Shown here piece after piece: positions 49,086-60,702 of a stretch of DNA of 64,000 bases (the first letter of the stretch is position 1; each line of letters opens with the position of its first letter). Both the position numbers and the translations under genes were made by a program. The notes beneath the pieces are model-generated. The model had not been told where the DNA came from and ran no database searches. It saw only the letters and a program-made list of their open reading frames with translations. Origin of the DNA: Liquidambar formosana (taxonomy: Eukaryota; Streptophyta; Magnoliopsida; Saxifragales; Altingiaceae); the NCBI GenBank assembly GCA_039720395.1, contig CM077833.1, forward strand, positions 16,181,133-16,245,132, written 5' to 3'.

Positions 49086-50011
49086 GGGAGCGGCTATTGC
49101 AACCCCCCCCCCCCCCTCTGATTTCTTCACCCCCCAATTTACATACCCACCCCTCTCAAAGACTAAAATACCCCTCTTTCTAACCCTAACCCTTCTCACC
49201 CACCCCGCTTCCCCACACAACAGCCCCGATGGAAAGGTGATGGCAAGAAAGGCAAAGACCGGCGATGGCGAGGACGGCGACGATGACGTCCTCTTCTTCT
49301 TCTCATCTTCTTTCTTTCTTTCTTTCTTTCCCTTTGCTAGTCAGATCTGTGTTTTCTGGCAAGGGAGGTTTTTTTTTCAAAACCTCCAATTTTTCCGGCA
49401 AGGGAGGTCAAATCTGTGGGAGAGGGGTGCGAGAGAGGAGTCGCCGACGGCGATAGCTTCTTATTCTCTCTTCTTATCCTCTTCTTTCTTTCTTTCTTTC
49501 TTTCTTCTTTTTTTGTGTTTTTTTTTTTTTTTTCCTCTGCTGGCCGATCAGATCTGTAGGAGAGCGGTGCGGGAGAGGGGGTCGTCGACGGCAACGATGA
49601 CTTGCTTTATCTTTTTCTTCTCCTCTTTTTTTTTTTTCCTCTGCTGGTCAGATCTGTGGGAGAGGGGTGAGGGACAGGGGATGGGGGGGGGGAATCCTCA
49701 TCCATTTTTTCCAGCGACGGGAGGAAAGAAAAAGAAAAGGAAAGAAAAAAAAGAGGAGTGTTGACGAGAGGGAAGAGAAGAAGAAAAGGAAAGAAAAAAA
49801 GAAGAAGAAGAAGAGTGCATTTGCCTCGCGGTCGCCGGTGAGGTGGGGTGGGGTGGGGTGCTGGAGAGAGTTGCCGGGTGGGAGAAGGGTGCAAGAGAGG
49901 GGATGGGTAAGGGGTGTCTTTTTTGATAATTTTGTATAATAATTTTTCTAATTAAAAATTTTTTTTGGGGGGGGGGGGGGGGGGGGGTTTTTTTTGGCAA
50001 TAGCCGTTCCC
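49086..50011. mobile_element. MULE-like element with internal minisatellite
   Basis: Ends GGGAGCGGCTATTGC and the inverse GGGAACGGCTATTGC. Flanks TTTATGCTC and TTTATGCTT share eight of nine bases, suiting a Mutator-type duplication. C14 and G21 runs sit just inside the ends. The interior holds three imperfect copies of TCAGATCTGTGGGAGAGGGG with GCGAGAGAGG and CGACGGCGA, separated by TTTC runs. No transposase. Confidence 0.65.
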
Positions 50012-50020
50012 TTTATGCTT

Positions 50021-53000
50021 TTCATGACAATAATTATGACTGCAGTCTAATTTGTGGGTTCAGCTCCTCTCCAGTTGGTTTGTTATTGTACAGTTGTCTC
50101 CATTTGACGGCCCAAAACATCCCAACAAGATCAAATGGTCATCAATTCATCATTCCGCTAAACTTTTCTCTCTCTTTAGCTCCCCAAAGCCACTTGACTA
50201 ACGGCGTTAGGTTCGTATGTCAGCACTACTGGCAAGGACGCCCCTCCCATCTACTCACCCTTCCCATCAGCATCAACTCATTCATCTTCCCTAAACAGAT
50301 TGTTCCTCAGTGCAACTTCACTCTCCACTTCCTCACATCTCCATCCACAGCATCAAAGCGCTCCTCAACTATGTCATCTATATGTTAATGGATTTTGCTG
50401 TGGGCCAATTATCGACATCTTTATCTGGAAATAATCACTCCTCCGTCACCAATGACAATCGCCCAAAATATGGGTCGCTTGAGGTCTGATGCTCTGTAAT
50501 TTGCATTTTTTTAATTATGAAAAAAATATAGGCAAAAGTTATCTCATTCCTTTCATTGGCAAAATTTTTAATTATAACAGAAAAAAAAAAAAAAAAAAAA
50601 ATTTGGATTGAAACTTAATGCCGTTAAAGATTATCTGTTACCATCATGAGTAACTGACGTGGCTTGTTGTAGGCTGTGGGATTATCCAAGGATTAGGTGG
50701 CTTATTAATAGCCGTCAACTGGAGAAAAATGGAGGCTAATGGACTGGAGGTGAGCCAAACCCCTAATTCGTTGATGGTAGACGCCCTTTTTTATTTTATT
50801 TTATTTTATTTTTTTGAATACTTTATTTTATTTTATTTAAACGTTCGACATATAATTAAAACTCCAACATCAAATTAATAAACTTTTTCAGCCATGTAGC
50901 AAGCCATAAGAAGATATATTCTACTTTGCCGAAAGCAGTGAAGGGTCACTTATTCCCTAACTTTTGAGTACTTCTATTTGGGACAATCTTTGCAAGGAAC
51001 CTTAATTTTGGTGTGTGATTTAATTTTGTTTACGAATACATAATTTAGATCTACTCATCCATCACTCTTTATTTGACATTGCCACAGTTGCATTTATTAC
51101 TTGATATCGTTAGACAATTTCACAAAGAACAACCATTTTTTTTTCCCTTTTGGTTATCACCTCGCGATGTCTAAACATTTGACCCAATTAATCTTTGATT
51201 TCAAGTAAAATCATCGCCCATCTGAGCACATAAACAACTGGAAAACCTTGTGGTTAACTAGCCCTTAGGAGTAGGAGAAATTTGAAAAAATCACATTTTG
51301 CTTCCCAAGGCATAGGTATAAAGAACCGGCTAATTTACCCCTCAAGGTTTACGACAGACAACTTAACTATGGAGTACGTTAAAGATGTGAATTCAAGTCT
51401 ACCTATAATTGCGATAATAATAATAATAGAAGAATTTAAGTCTACCTTACAACGAAAGAAAAAGGAAATACTAGAAATCTTAAATACAATATATTTGAGG
51501 GCAAGACAAACAATAAAAGCAAAAAGGAAAACATGTAAAGCATACCATTCATATTAATTCCCTTGCCTTGGCCGTCTGTATTATATGTCTAAAGCAAGTC
51601 AGAGAGTACGAAATTTCCCTTGGAGCCGACCCCATTCCATGTGCTGAAGAGACACTACCAATTGGGCTGGAGCTTTGTAATTCTTTTCACGAGTTCAATG
51701 CCATGGAGTTTGTGAATATAGGTCACCCTTTAGGAGATTGCCTCCTATATATAAGCCCTATGGGGTCTACCAAAAGAAGGAAGAAGAAGGAAAAAAGATA
51801 AAGAAAGTTCATTGATTTTTACACGGGAGCGCTATGTTCAGTTCATAGACACATGTCGGTGCCTCTTTTTTCAGACAATGATCATGGGGTCCAACCTTTT
51901 CCAAGCCAAGCCCATATGCATCAGTCTCCCACTCATTGGCTTTGAAATGAAATGAAATGAAATTGCAGCCTACCTGCCAACAAAATATGTTCTCACAATC
52001 AGTTCCTACATGAGGGAATCCCATGCAAATTTGTTAGGCCTTTGGTGGGCCCTCAGAAAATGATTGATGTTTTTTTCCCCCCTTCATGGATTGTTATCTA
52101 TGAATCCTAGACTCTCTTGGTAGTTGACAAGGGCAATTGTAGCTTACATGACCCCACAAACTCTACTTTTTCCAAAACCCACATCAAGTTTGCTTAAAAA
52201 AACCTCCAAACAAAGTATGTAAAAGGTGACTAAATGAAGAGTACCACTTCCACCTTTTTTGACCCATTCAATCATTCATCCAACAGGGGTTTTTCCCTCA
52301 AACTTTCAAGCAACCTTCTCTTGCATTTCCAAAGACGGCACTAACTAGGGCGTATTCTCAAGCTTAGGGGTTATTTTATGTTTTGGACTCCTGTGATAAC
52401 ATATATCGTGTTGTCTTTGTGACCAAGTGGTCCAAAAATTAGGCAAGGGTTTTGTCTATACTGCCCAATCCGAAATAAGAAAAAAAAAAGGTTTTCAAAA
52501 CATGTCTCATATAAACTTAACCATATCTTCACTTCAGGCATCAATCATAGTCATATAATCAAGATTGCTTAGATAAGCGTTAACCAATTTGCTCAATGAC
52601 ATACCCTTATGTTATTTAATATGAGAATTTATCATGGCCTTGTAGTCATTGAAGTATCTTTCCTCTTTCCTTTTAAAGGGAAGTTAGGAGTTTGAATCTT
52701 GATATCTTCTTTTGAGAAATTAGGTTGTGAGACCTATCTTATAGGATAAGATATAAGATTTGCTACTGTCAAACCCCCCACCCTCCCCCCCAAAAAATAA
52801 AAAAAATAAAAAAATAATTGTGATTTGATTTGTTGACCGTTTACTTACAAATAGTAATTAAGTAATCCTCAGTCACCCAACGATGTCAATTTAGGTGACA
52901 CTCGGACAAATGGGTAATTTAATTATTCTAATTTCAACTGAAAGACTCAACTTAGTAGGAAGGAGATAAAATTAACAAACGAGACACTAACCTAATGATG

Positions 53001-54095
53001 CATGCTTATCTGTTCCTTCTAGCCTTACAAGTGCGAGGATGAGAAGAAGGGAAGAAAAAGGGCAAAATGGCAGCAGAACAAAAAGTGCCAAAGTTGAGAA
53101 CTTCATAACAACGTGGAGGCCATAATTACTTGCCTTTCTTTCTGAAGGAAAATTCACTTGTGAATTCTTTATTAAATGAGGGAATGTGGACCAATATTAT
53201 TGGAAAACAATATTTTAGATTATCTCACTTGATTAAAGGTACCATTTCCTCCCGCAAAAGTTGGTTTTGGAGCTGTCACATCATTGTATGGCCTAAGGCA
53301 ATGACCACATGATCCATGCCAAACGCGTCCACATTCAAAATTCACGGGTAAGTAATATATATGGCATTCATCTCGAGGGGTTAGTAAGCCAAGTCTTGGT
53401 AAACGTTTTAAAAAGCTTTCGTTGAATGTTCAAAATCTCGTAAAAGTATCAAAGACTCTTAGGATTTAGAGGATCTAAGAATTATTTGGTATGTGTGTGA
53501 AAATTGAATGTGCCCAAAAGATTAATAGCTAGGGTGAAAACTTGGAACACCTTTGTTATAAAATTGATTAAAAAAGTACTAGTATATATATAGGATTAAA
53601 TTATACTTGTTCTTACATTTCTTAATACATTCTTGTAAGATTTTTTTTTTTTTTTTTCAAGTCTACAGGACGGTAAAGCATGTGGCTTTGTGCAAATATA
53701 TATATATATATATATATATAGATTGTAGATAAAAAGGATAGGATTGTTTTTGGGCAAGATATCCAAATTATTCTGCACAATTACGACTATTTGTGAATGA
53801 CATGCGCGGGTTCATGACATTTCACATGCGGGTACACATTTCCAGGGACAACTATGATCTTGCGGGATATCTGAGATATCTCATATATGATCAAAGTTAC
53901 ATAAAAAGATACTAATAGTTTTACACATGATATAATTTAATCCCGCCTAAATGTAAACGATGATGATCTATTGAACATGCCATCTGAGCTGGATGGTAAA
54001 GTTACATTCGAATCTTTATAATATATATCGTCATCAATAACTCACAAATTATATAAATTGCTTCTATACAATTTATTGCTTGGTACTAGAATATA
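50021..54095. other. Intergenic, no gene recognised
   Basis: Mostly AT-rich. 50080-50390 and 51282-51800 are less biased, but I could not match them to a protein family or find splice-linked exons. A TA microsatellite lies at 53696-53720. Nothing else to report. Confidence 0.4.
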
Positions 54096-54373
54096 AACTC
54101 TTTTCGCCCTACAAAAATAGATCATTTTTTCTATTTTTGTTGTCCTAAAATTCTTGTTCACTTTGAAAAGTCAAATCATAATTTATTTTTTAATTTTAAT
54201 TTTCCTACCCATTGTTATTTCAAAAATTACTTTCAATATAAAACCAAACCGAAGTAGGAAAATGATATTTTTGGAAAGAAAAGGGTATAATAAGTGACAA
54301 TTCAATGTATAAATGGCTTTTCTTAATCTACACGTTTTGTAAAAAATGATCTATCTTTATGAAACGGAGGAAG
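54096..54373. mobile_element. Degenerate Stowaway-like MITE
   Basis: The right end ATGAAACGGAGGAAG followed by TA, and an inverted but decayed left end sharing AATAGATCATTTTTT. About 278 bp, non-coding. Confidence 0.5.
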
Positions 54374-54703
54374 TATTATTATATAAAATAAAATAAGTTG
54401 ATGTGACATATCCCTCATAATTTTTTTTTCTTTCCAAGTGACTCTCTTTAATATATATACTCTCCTTCATATTCTTCTCTTGATCATTTATTTTATTTTA
54501 CTATTATAATGATATAATATCAATACATTGATCAAGTAAAAATTATTTTTCTTTTATGTAACTCTAATCCAAGTAGTACTAATTGATATATTTTTATCTC
54601 TCATTTAATTTGGTCCCACACGAGTTCTAATTCATTAGTTGCACATCTGATTGACTCTCATTCTCTATTTTTATGGTCACTTCAAACAAAAATGAATAAC
54701 CTA

Positions 54704-56498
54704 GGGTCCAATGGCTTAAAGAGGGAGATAGAAGAAATTCGTTGCAACTAGAATTCTAGAGTCCAATGGCTTAAAGTGGGAGATTGAAATACCAAGTTTT
54801 TTCATCTCTCTTCCATTATCCGGGGCAAATAGAATTCTATTGATCTTCTTAAAGATTCTCATAGCCAATGGACTTTTGATCGAAGAGTCAATGGGGGCTG
54901 TTTTATAAACTACTTTCAGGAGCTCTTTCCCTCTTCTAATCTTGTTATTCCTTTGAATTTAGAGGGCTCATTCCTTCTTGTATCAATGAGGATGAGAACT
55001 TCTTCTTGTGCTTTATACCTGGTGAGTCTGAAATCAAGGAGGTACTCTTCAGGATGGGGTCTAATAAGGCTACGGGTCCAGATGGCATGTTAATCCTTTT
55101 CTACAAGCACTACTGGCATATCATGAAATTGGATGTGGTTGCTACAGTCAATAAGTTTTTTTGTTGGTGGTTTTATGCTCAAACAGATAAACCATAAAAT
55201 TGCCCTCATTCTGAAGGCCAATTCTGCCTATTCTGTCAATCAATTTAGGCCTATTAGTTTATGTAATGTTTTCTACAAAATTATAGCCAAGATCCTTGCT
55301 AATCGATTACAACCTTTGCTCCATAAGCTTGTTTCCCCTATGCAGGCTGCCTTTGTTTCTAGTCGTAACATTGCTGACAATTTTGTGATGGTCTAAGAGA
55401 TAATGCATTCCATGAAGCTTAAAAAAGGCAGAGGAGGGCTGATGGCGATCAAAGTAGACATGGAAAAAGCTTACAACAAGGTTGAACGGGTATTTTTTGC
55501 TTGAAGTTCTTCGTTGTTTTGGTTTCAATCCTACTTGGATTCAATGGGTGTCTCAATGCATTTCAACCACTTCCTTCTCTGTTTTGGTGAATGGCAGTCA
55601 TCTAGGATTAATCAAGCCTCATCATGGTTTGCATCAAGGGGACCCCCTGTCTTCATTTTTATTCATTCTCTGTTCTAAGGTTTTTTTAAGACTCATTATC
55701 AATGAAAAAAGTAAAAACACTCTCCATGGTATCAAGGTTAGCAGAGGAAGTCCTTCCATCTCTCATCTTTTGTTTGTTGATGATCTGTTCATCTTCTGTA
55801 GAGCTTTTGCTGCTGAAGCTAATTCTGCCATTCATTGTCTTGAGTCCTATGGCGTATAGTCGGGTCAGTCAATGAATTTAGCGAAGTCGCGCATGCACTT
55901 TACTAAGAATTTTAGTGGCAGTGCTGTTGGGGATATTTGCTCTATTCTGAATCTTCGCAAAGCTACTAGGGATGCAGTCTACCTTGAGTTCCCTTTGTTT
56001 GTGGGTAAGTCAAAGAAGCAAGTCTTTAATTCTATTATGGAGAGAGTCCAGAATCGCATCAATGGTTAGAAGGCTCATAGTTTATCCCAAGCAAGAAGAG
56101 CTACTCTCATTCGTTCTGTTGCTTCGTTGATTCCTAATTACTTTATGTCTACCTTCTACCTCCCTCAATCAATCTGTAATATTTTAGATGCCAGGTATCG
56201 TAATTTCTATTGGATGTTTAACAAAGAGAGTGGCAGAGGTCTCTTCCTTAAAGCTTAGGACTCCTTTTGTTTGCTTAAGAGCGTTGGTGGTCTAGGGTTT
56301 CGTCGAGCGATTAATATGAATAGAGCTTTGATTGCCAAGATTAGGTGGGATCTCCTATCGAATTTAGATAAGCTTTGGCTTCAAATTTTGCCTTGAGTGC
56401 CGTGCTTAGAGATTTCAGTGGTTCTTTTCTTTTTGCTTGGACCTCCAAAGATGGTCCCCTTGACCCCATGGTTGCTGAAGCCAAGGTAGTTTGTCTTG
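54704..56498 (+). mobile_element. 5'-truncated LINE, left part (reverse transcriptase)
   Basis: Broken frames give WLKEGD-like sequence at the start, GSNKATGPDGM (RT region), FRPISLCNVFYKIIAKILA, MAIKVDMEKAYNKVE, GLHQGDPLSSFLF and LLFVDDLFIF, whose VDD is the catalytic Asp pair. These are RT motifs of plant LINE ORF2 in the right order. At about 56393 the frame jumps from the end of RT (DKLWLQIL) into RNase H sequence (RDFSGSFLFAWTSK), so the zinc-binding region has been deleted. Several stops and shifts make it dead. GAATAACCTA at 54694-54703 is repeated after the tail at 63657-63666. Confidence 0.85.
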
Positions 56499-57528
56499 GG
56501 ATTGGGATTTGCTGCAGTTGGGGCTTCCAACTGCAGCGTCCAGTAGACGTAGATGGCGTGACACGTGGCGCCATCTTCATCCAACGGCTGAGATCAAAGA
56601 CCCATATTGCTGCCTTTAACGTTAACGCCGTTTGCTATTTAGCAAACAAAACGCAGCGTTTGGTGTTTTTGTTTAGAGCCAAAAGCAAACGAAAATGGCG
56701 ATCCAGCCATTTCAAAATCCATCCCCTCTCTCTCTCTCTCTCTCCTCTTCCTCTCGGCTGGGAGAAAACCCATCCCCATTTCTCCTTCCCGTCGGACCAT
56801 CCCCGTTCTTCTCCAATGCCGGCGACACCAGATCTGGTCCGCAGCACGGCACGGAGCAGATCTGACCCATGCGAGGAGCTCCGTCCCCTTCGTCGACGGC
56901 GAGCCCCTTCCCCCCTTTTCCAGTGGTGAGGTCCCCCGAACCTTCTTTAGGTTGTGGTCAGCCGTCCCCTTCCCCCGACGGCAAGCCATTCACTGGAGGT
57001 AAGGGTTTTGTGTTTCTCTTTTTTTTTTTTTTTTTTTGCCTTCAGTAGCCCCAACCTCAAATTTATTTTTGTGTTCCATTTGGATTTTGATTTTTGAAAA
57101 CAGGAAAAGCTCGAGGAAGCTCGAGGACTCCTTCCCTTCCCGTCGCGTTCTTCCAGTGGTGAGGTAAGGTTTTTTATTTTTTTTTTATTTTTTATATTTT
57201 TTGGTATGTAAAGAAAGTTTTTTAATTTGTTTCCATTCACATGGCTGGGGATTTTAATTTGTTTCCATTCACATGAGATGATTTGTTCAATTAGATCTTG
57301 GGCACTGAATGGTAACTACTGCGTATACATCAGATGATTTGTTCAATTAGACACATCCTACTCGATCCCAAGACTAAGAAAACAAGAAAATTTCACTCTC
57401 ACTAACAGAAAACTTCTAGATAACAATAGATTATAGTTAGGAACTTTCTTGGAGCATTAGCATTACTTTTACAAGGAAATCATCAGTGTACCAGTAGAAG
57501 GATTTGGAGTTCAAATCCTTTCTTCAAG
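56499..57528 (+). repeat. Left 1030-bp TIR of the MULE
   Basis: Contains a CACGTGGCGCCA block, a (CT)n run, a CAGATCTGACC block and an intron-like GGTAAGG just before T-runs, so it could act as a promoter/leader for transcripts heading inward. That role is inference. Open frames within it appear in both TIRs and are not supported as genes. Confidence 0.85.
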
Positions 57529-57557
57529 CACCAAGCCAATGACCTCTTCGGAGAACC

Positions 57558-57719
57558 TTATTCATCGTCACACAGTGATGCCATAAGCCCCCGCAGTGAT
57601 GCCCAAATAGGAAGATCAATGAAAGAATTCTTCAAGTGTTCCTCTTGGGCATTGCAAATGGCTTCGGCAACATCACATAGGTTTGAGGCATCACGAATTG
57701 TGGCTTCCTGAGCTTCAGC
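57558..57719 (-). pseudogene. Captured terminal exon of an unidentified gene
   Basis: On the minus strand an acceptor TTAATTACAG (ending 57720) opens an exon of exactly 54 codons with a clean stop. It begins AEAQEATIRDASNLCDVAEA and ends LPIWASLRGLMASLCDDE. The composition is that of real protein: no low complexity, and amphipathic helix-like spacing of Ala, Leu and Glu. It lies 29 bp inside the left TIR. I do not recognise the family. No partner exon was found upstream on that strand, so it is probably a fragment taken from a host gene, not a working gene. Confidence 0.5.
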
Positions 57720-57960
57720 CTGTAATTAAAGACTCAAAAGAGTTAAACAAAACTCAGAAAATAGCTCGAAGAACAGAGTTTATGTGACGACCCCCTTTCT
57801 GGGGTATGAAACTAATGACAACCATTCCATTTGAAATCCCTAAATATATTGTGATTCTGTAATCTCCGTTTGGTTTCCAAGAAAATGTAGGAAATTAAAG
57901 ACTCGGAACAGTTAAACAAAACTCATGTAAATTCATGAGTAATTTGATAATGATATATAA

Positions 57961-58009
<49 letters not shown>

Positions 58010-58017
58010 TATATATA
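57961..58017. repeat. (TA)n microsatellite inside the MULE
   Basis: Nearly pure TA run. Confidence 0.9.
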
Positions 58018-59057
58018 TAAAGAAACCCTTTTCTAAAACCATGTTTAATGACCAAACATGTCCTAATAATAAGGATTTTCAATTATTGAGAAACTTTGCA
58101 TTCGTGGAGTGGTATGGCCCTAATTCGATGGCTTGGGGAAAGTCTAGGTAGTGTTTTATTTCTTTTACTAACACACACACACACACACAAATAATACACA
58201 CAATACATAATGAAGAAGCCACAGAACATGTCTTTCTCAGTTGAACATAATTAGACCTTAGAAAAAAAGAACGAAAAAAAGAAGAAGGAAGTACTCCACT
58301 GAAACTAAACTCATATATATGGTTCAATAGCTAGCTTATTGTCTTCACATGTTTTAACATGAATTCCAACCTCAAATGCTTCCTTCTTTATTCTTTTCAA
58401 GGCACAAAGATAAAATAAACTATCTTTAATGGCTTATTTGTTTAATATTTTTAGGGTATATACCCTATTATCAAATATACTAAAATCTAGGTAGTCATAA
58501 GTTTTGTCCTATTTCCAAGTTGGTTATGGTTTTTGCTTTTGTTAGTTTATGTGTCGGTTGTAAGGCTTTCTTGTGGCTTTGTATGCTTGTCTTTCTTTGT
58601 CGTTTTTGTTTTTGGAGGGTTTATCCTCTTGATGTGTTATATCTATTTCTTACTGTTTTCACATAACAAAAACAGTAATAAAAAATGGGTTCATATCTTT
58701 TCTAGTATTTCATGTTTGAGTTGTCTCGTTGGCCATCTGGTTAGGTTTGTAGGGGCACCCATTTGAGTTCCAAGTTTTAGTTGGGCATTAAAAATAATTG
58801 ATAATAATCGCCAAAATTGAGATGCTTATGACAAAATAGGAAAGCAAAGTTTAAGTAGCTTTCTCTAAATATAGACCGGAATCAAGTGGGATGGATTGAC
58901 TTATTAGCGCGTGTTTGCCTCACTTAATCAAATTATTTATCGAATATGTATTAAAGGGACATTTGATATACGCGTTTATTGGAAATATTAGAATCTTATG
59001 TCATTTTGGATTTGATCCATTTTTGTTTCATATATTGTCCTCCTTCTTCCTTTGATT

Positions 59058-59155
59058 ATTGATTTTGTCGTTGTATTGTCATGTCATTCTATGAGTTGTT
59101 GTATGTTACATTTTAAATTAATGATTTTGTCGTTGTATTGTCATGTCATTCCTAA
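59058..59155 (+). repeat. Two direct copies of a 31-bp unit upstream of the FAR1 piece
   Basis: GATTTTGTCGTTGTATTGTC followed by ATGTCATTC occurs twice, at about 59062 and 59122. Confidence 0.8.
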
Positions 59156-59202
59156 ACTTATTCTTATTGTGAGTATTGAATTTAAATTTTGTGGGTGCAG
59201 GA

Positions 59203-59523
59203 ATGGAGTTGGCAGAAGATGACAGTGTTGAGCAATTGGAATGGAAGCCAAGGATCGGTATGGCGTTTGATATTGAAACAAAGGCCTATGAATTTTATAA
59301 TGAATACGGCAAGAGAGTGGGCTTTAACGTTCGAAGACATTATACCAATAAGAGTAAGAGACTTGGTTGCATCAGTTCAAGTAGTTATGTTTGTTCAAAT
59401 GAGGGGTTTCAGGGGAAAAAGAATGGAACAGCATCTCCTAAGTGCAAAGCATGGTGGGAGACTAATTATTTAATGTGTGCACTGATGTATTTTGGTTTAA
59501 TGTGTACATGGACTATGGACTGA
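59203..59523 (+). CDS. FAR1-type DNA-binding domain fragment (106 aa)
   Basis: An acceptor GGGTGCAG ends at 59200 and the ATG follows two bases later, so a leader intron is likely. The protein reads PRIGMAFDIETKAYEFYNEY at residues 16-35, then GFNVRRHYTNKSKR, then YVCSNEGF near residue 62. This is the N-terminal FAR1 DNA-binding domain (WRKY/GCM1-type zinc fold) of FHY3/FAR1 and related Mutator-derived proteins. The family normally continues to an HNH-type pair of His ligands and then a MULE transposase core. Here the match stops near residue 75 and a tail of unrelated residues (ALMYFGLMCTW) leads to the stop. It is either a truncated, probably non-folding fragment or the first exon of a gene whose later exons are lost. 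Converges with the GRF gene. Confidence 0.65.
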   Translation: MELAEDDSVEQLEWKPRIGMAFDIETKAYEFYNEYGKRVGFNVRRHYTNKSKRLGCISSSSYVCSNEGFQGKKNGTASPKCKAWWETNYLMCALMYFGLMCTWTMD

Positions 59524-60383
59524 AACTTTAAATGTAATCTTTAGTTCTTTTTGGTTGTTTTTCCTTTTTCTTTTTTTTTTTTTTTTTTTTTTTTTGGGAC
59601 TAATTGTTGTTATAAACAATGTCATGTTAGAATTTCTACCAAAAAAATGTTATTCTTCATATATTGCTGGCTGCTGTGAAATTATATTTATTTGATTTTG
59701 TACAGGTTTGATTAGTCGAGAACTTGGGATGTCCGTAATATAGACAGGGTCATGCCAAAATTTATAAAAAAATTATAATTGAATTTCATTATCATGAGGT
59801 TTAATTGTAAACAATTTTTATTGACATGAGGTTTAATTGTAAACAACTTTCATTTTCATGAGGTTTATATTTCCTGCTGTTGCTCAAACTTGGCTTGTTA
59901 AGCAATTGAAGTTGAAACTTAAGTTTGGACTTAGTTTCCTTAGTTTGGAGACCTCCGGTGACTTCCAATTGCATGAAGATTGTAAGGGTACTACCATTAT
60001 AGTGTGCAATTAGGCCTAAGGGAACATCGAGCCTTGGGCATGGTGGGTAATAGTTCAAATGGCATATTGATCTCAAAGTATTAGACAAAACGATAAGGCT
60101 ATGCAAGTAAGGCTATTTGGTGCTAGCCATGGAAATTGGTTAATTTGGTGCAAATGGTAATCACCAAAACATGTTACCTGAAATTGGTGGTGGTGTGGCA
60201 ATTTTGCCTAGGCTACCAACTTCGAGTTTTCACAGCAATATATGTTTTCAGATTTCAATTTTACCCTCAATCACACTCTCTTAAGTCCTAACCCTACTTG
60301 CACCAAATACATTGACTAAACCATTTCTCACAACAAGAGTACAAAAAAAAAAAAAAAGTCTATCAAAAAAATTGTCTAATACT

Positions 60384-60568
60384 TTGAATACATTCAAGTG
60401 TCAAATTGAATACATTCAAGTGACATCTGGTATATCTTGTCAAATTGAATACATTCAAGTGTCATTTGTTGAGCCTTTACATATAATAAGTATTAAAATG
60501 CGAAAACACCATCGTATCCAAAATGATAACATTAATATCCAAAATGATAACATTAATATCCAAAATGT
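60384..60568 (+). repeat. Short tandem/direct repeats between the two zinc-finger pieces
   Basis: GAATACATTCAAGTG occurs three times (about 60386-60457). ATCCAAAATG with ATAACATTAAT is repeated further on (about 60517-60567). Non-coding. Confidence 0.75.
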
Positions 60569-60702
60569 TTAATTACAAATATTCATAACTTATTTAAAAC
60601 CCAATACACAATCGCCAAGATTATTAACACTCGAACAATTATCCTAAATTCCGTCGATGTAGGTAGAATGTAATTATATCGCCCATAATGCTCTACATCT
60701 GA

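Noticed and set aside
49237..49764. 175-codon open frame rich in Phe and Ser
   Set aside because: Driven by TTTC/TTCTTC runs inside a TIR element; no protein-like motif.
50080..50388. 102-codon frame with moderate base composition
   Set aside because: No recognised domain; both strands look equally plausible, and no flanking exons.
53985..54030. tRNA-like words (GTTACATTCGAATC)
   Set aside because: No cloverleaf with acceptor stem could be built; at best a SINE-like relic.
56639..56989. Long open frame in the left MULE TIR, repeated at 62773-63123 in the right TIR
   Set aside because: It is present only because the TIRs are near-identical. The composition follows the (CT)n and GC-rich DNA, and there are no splice or domain signals.
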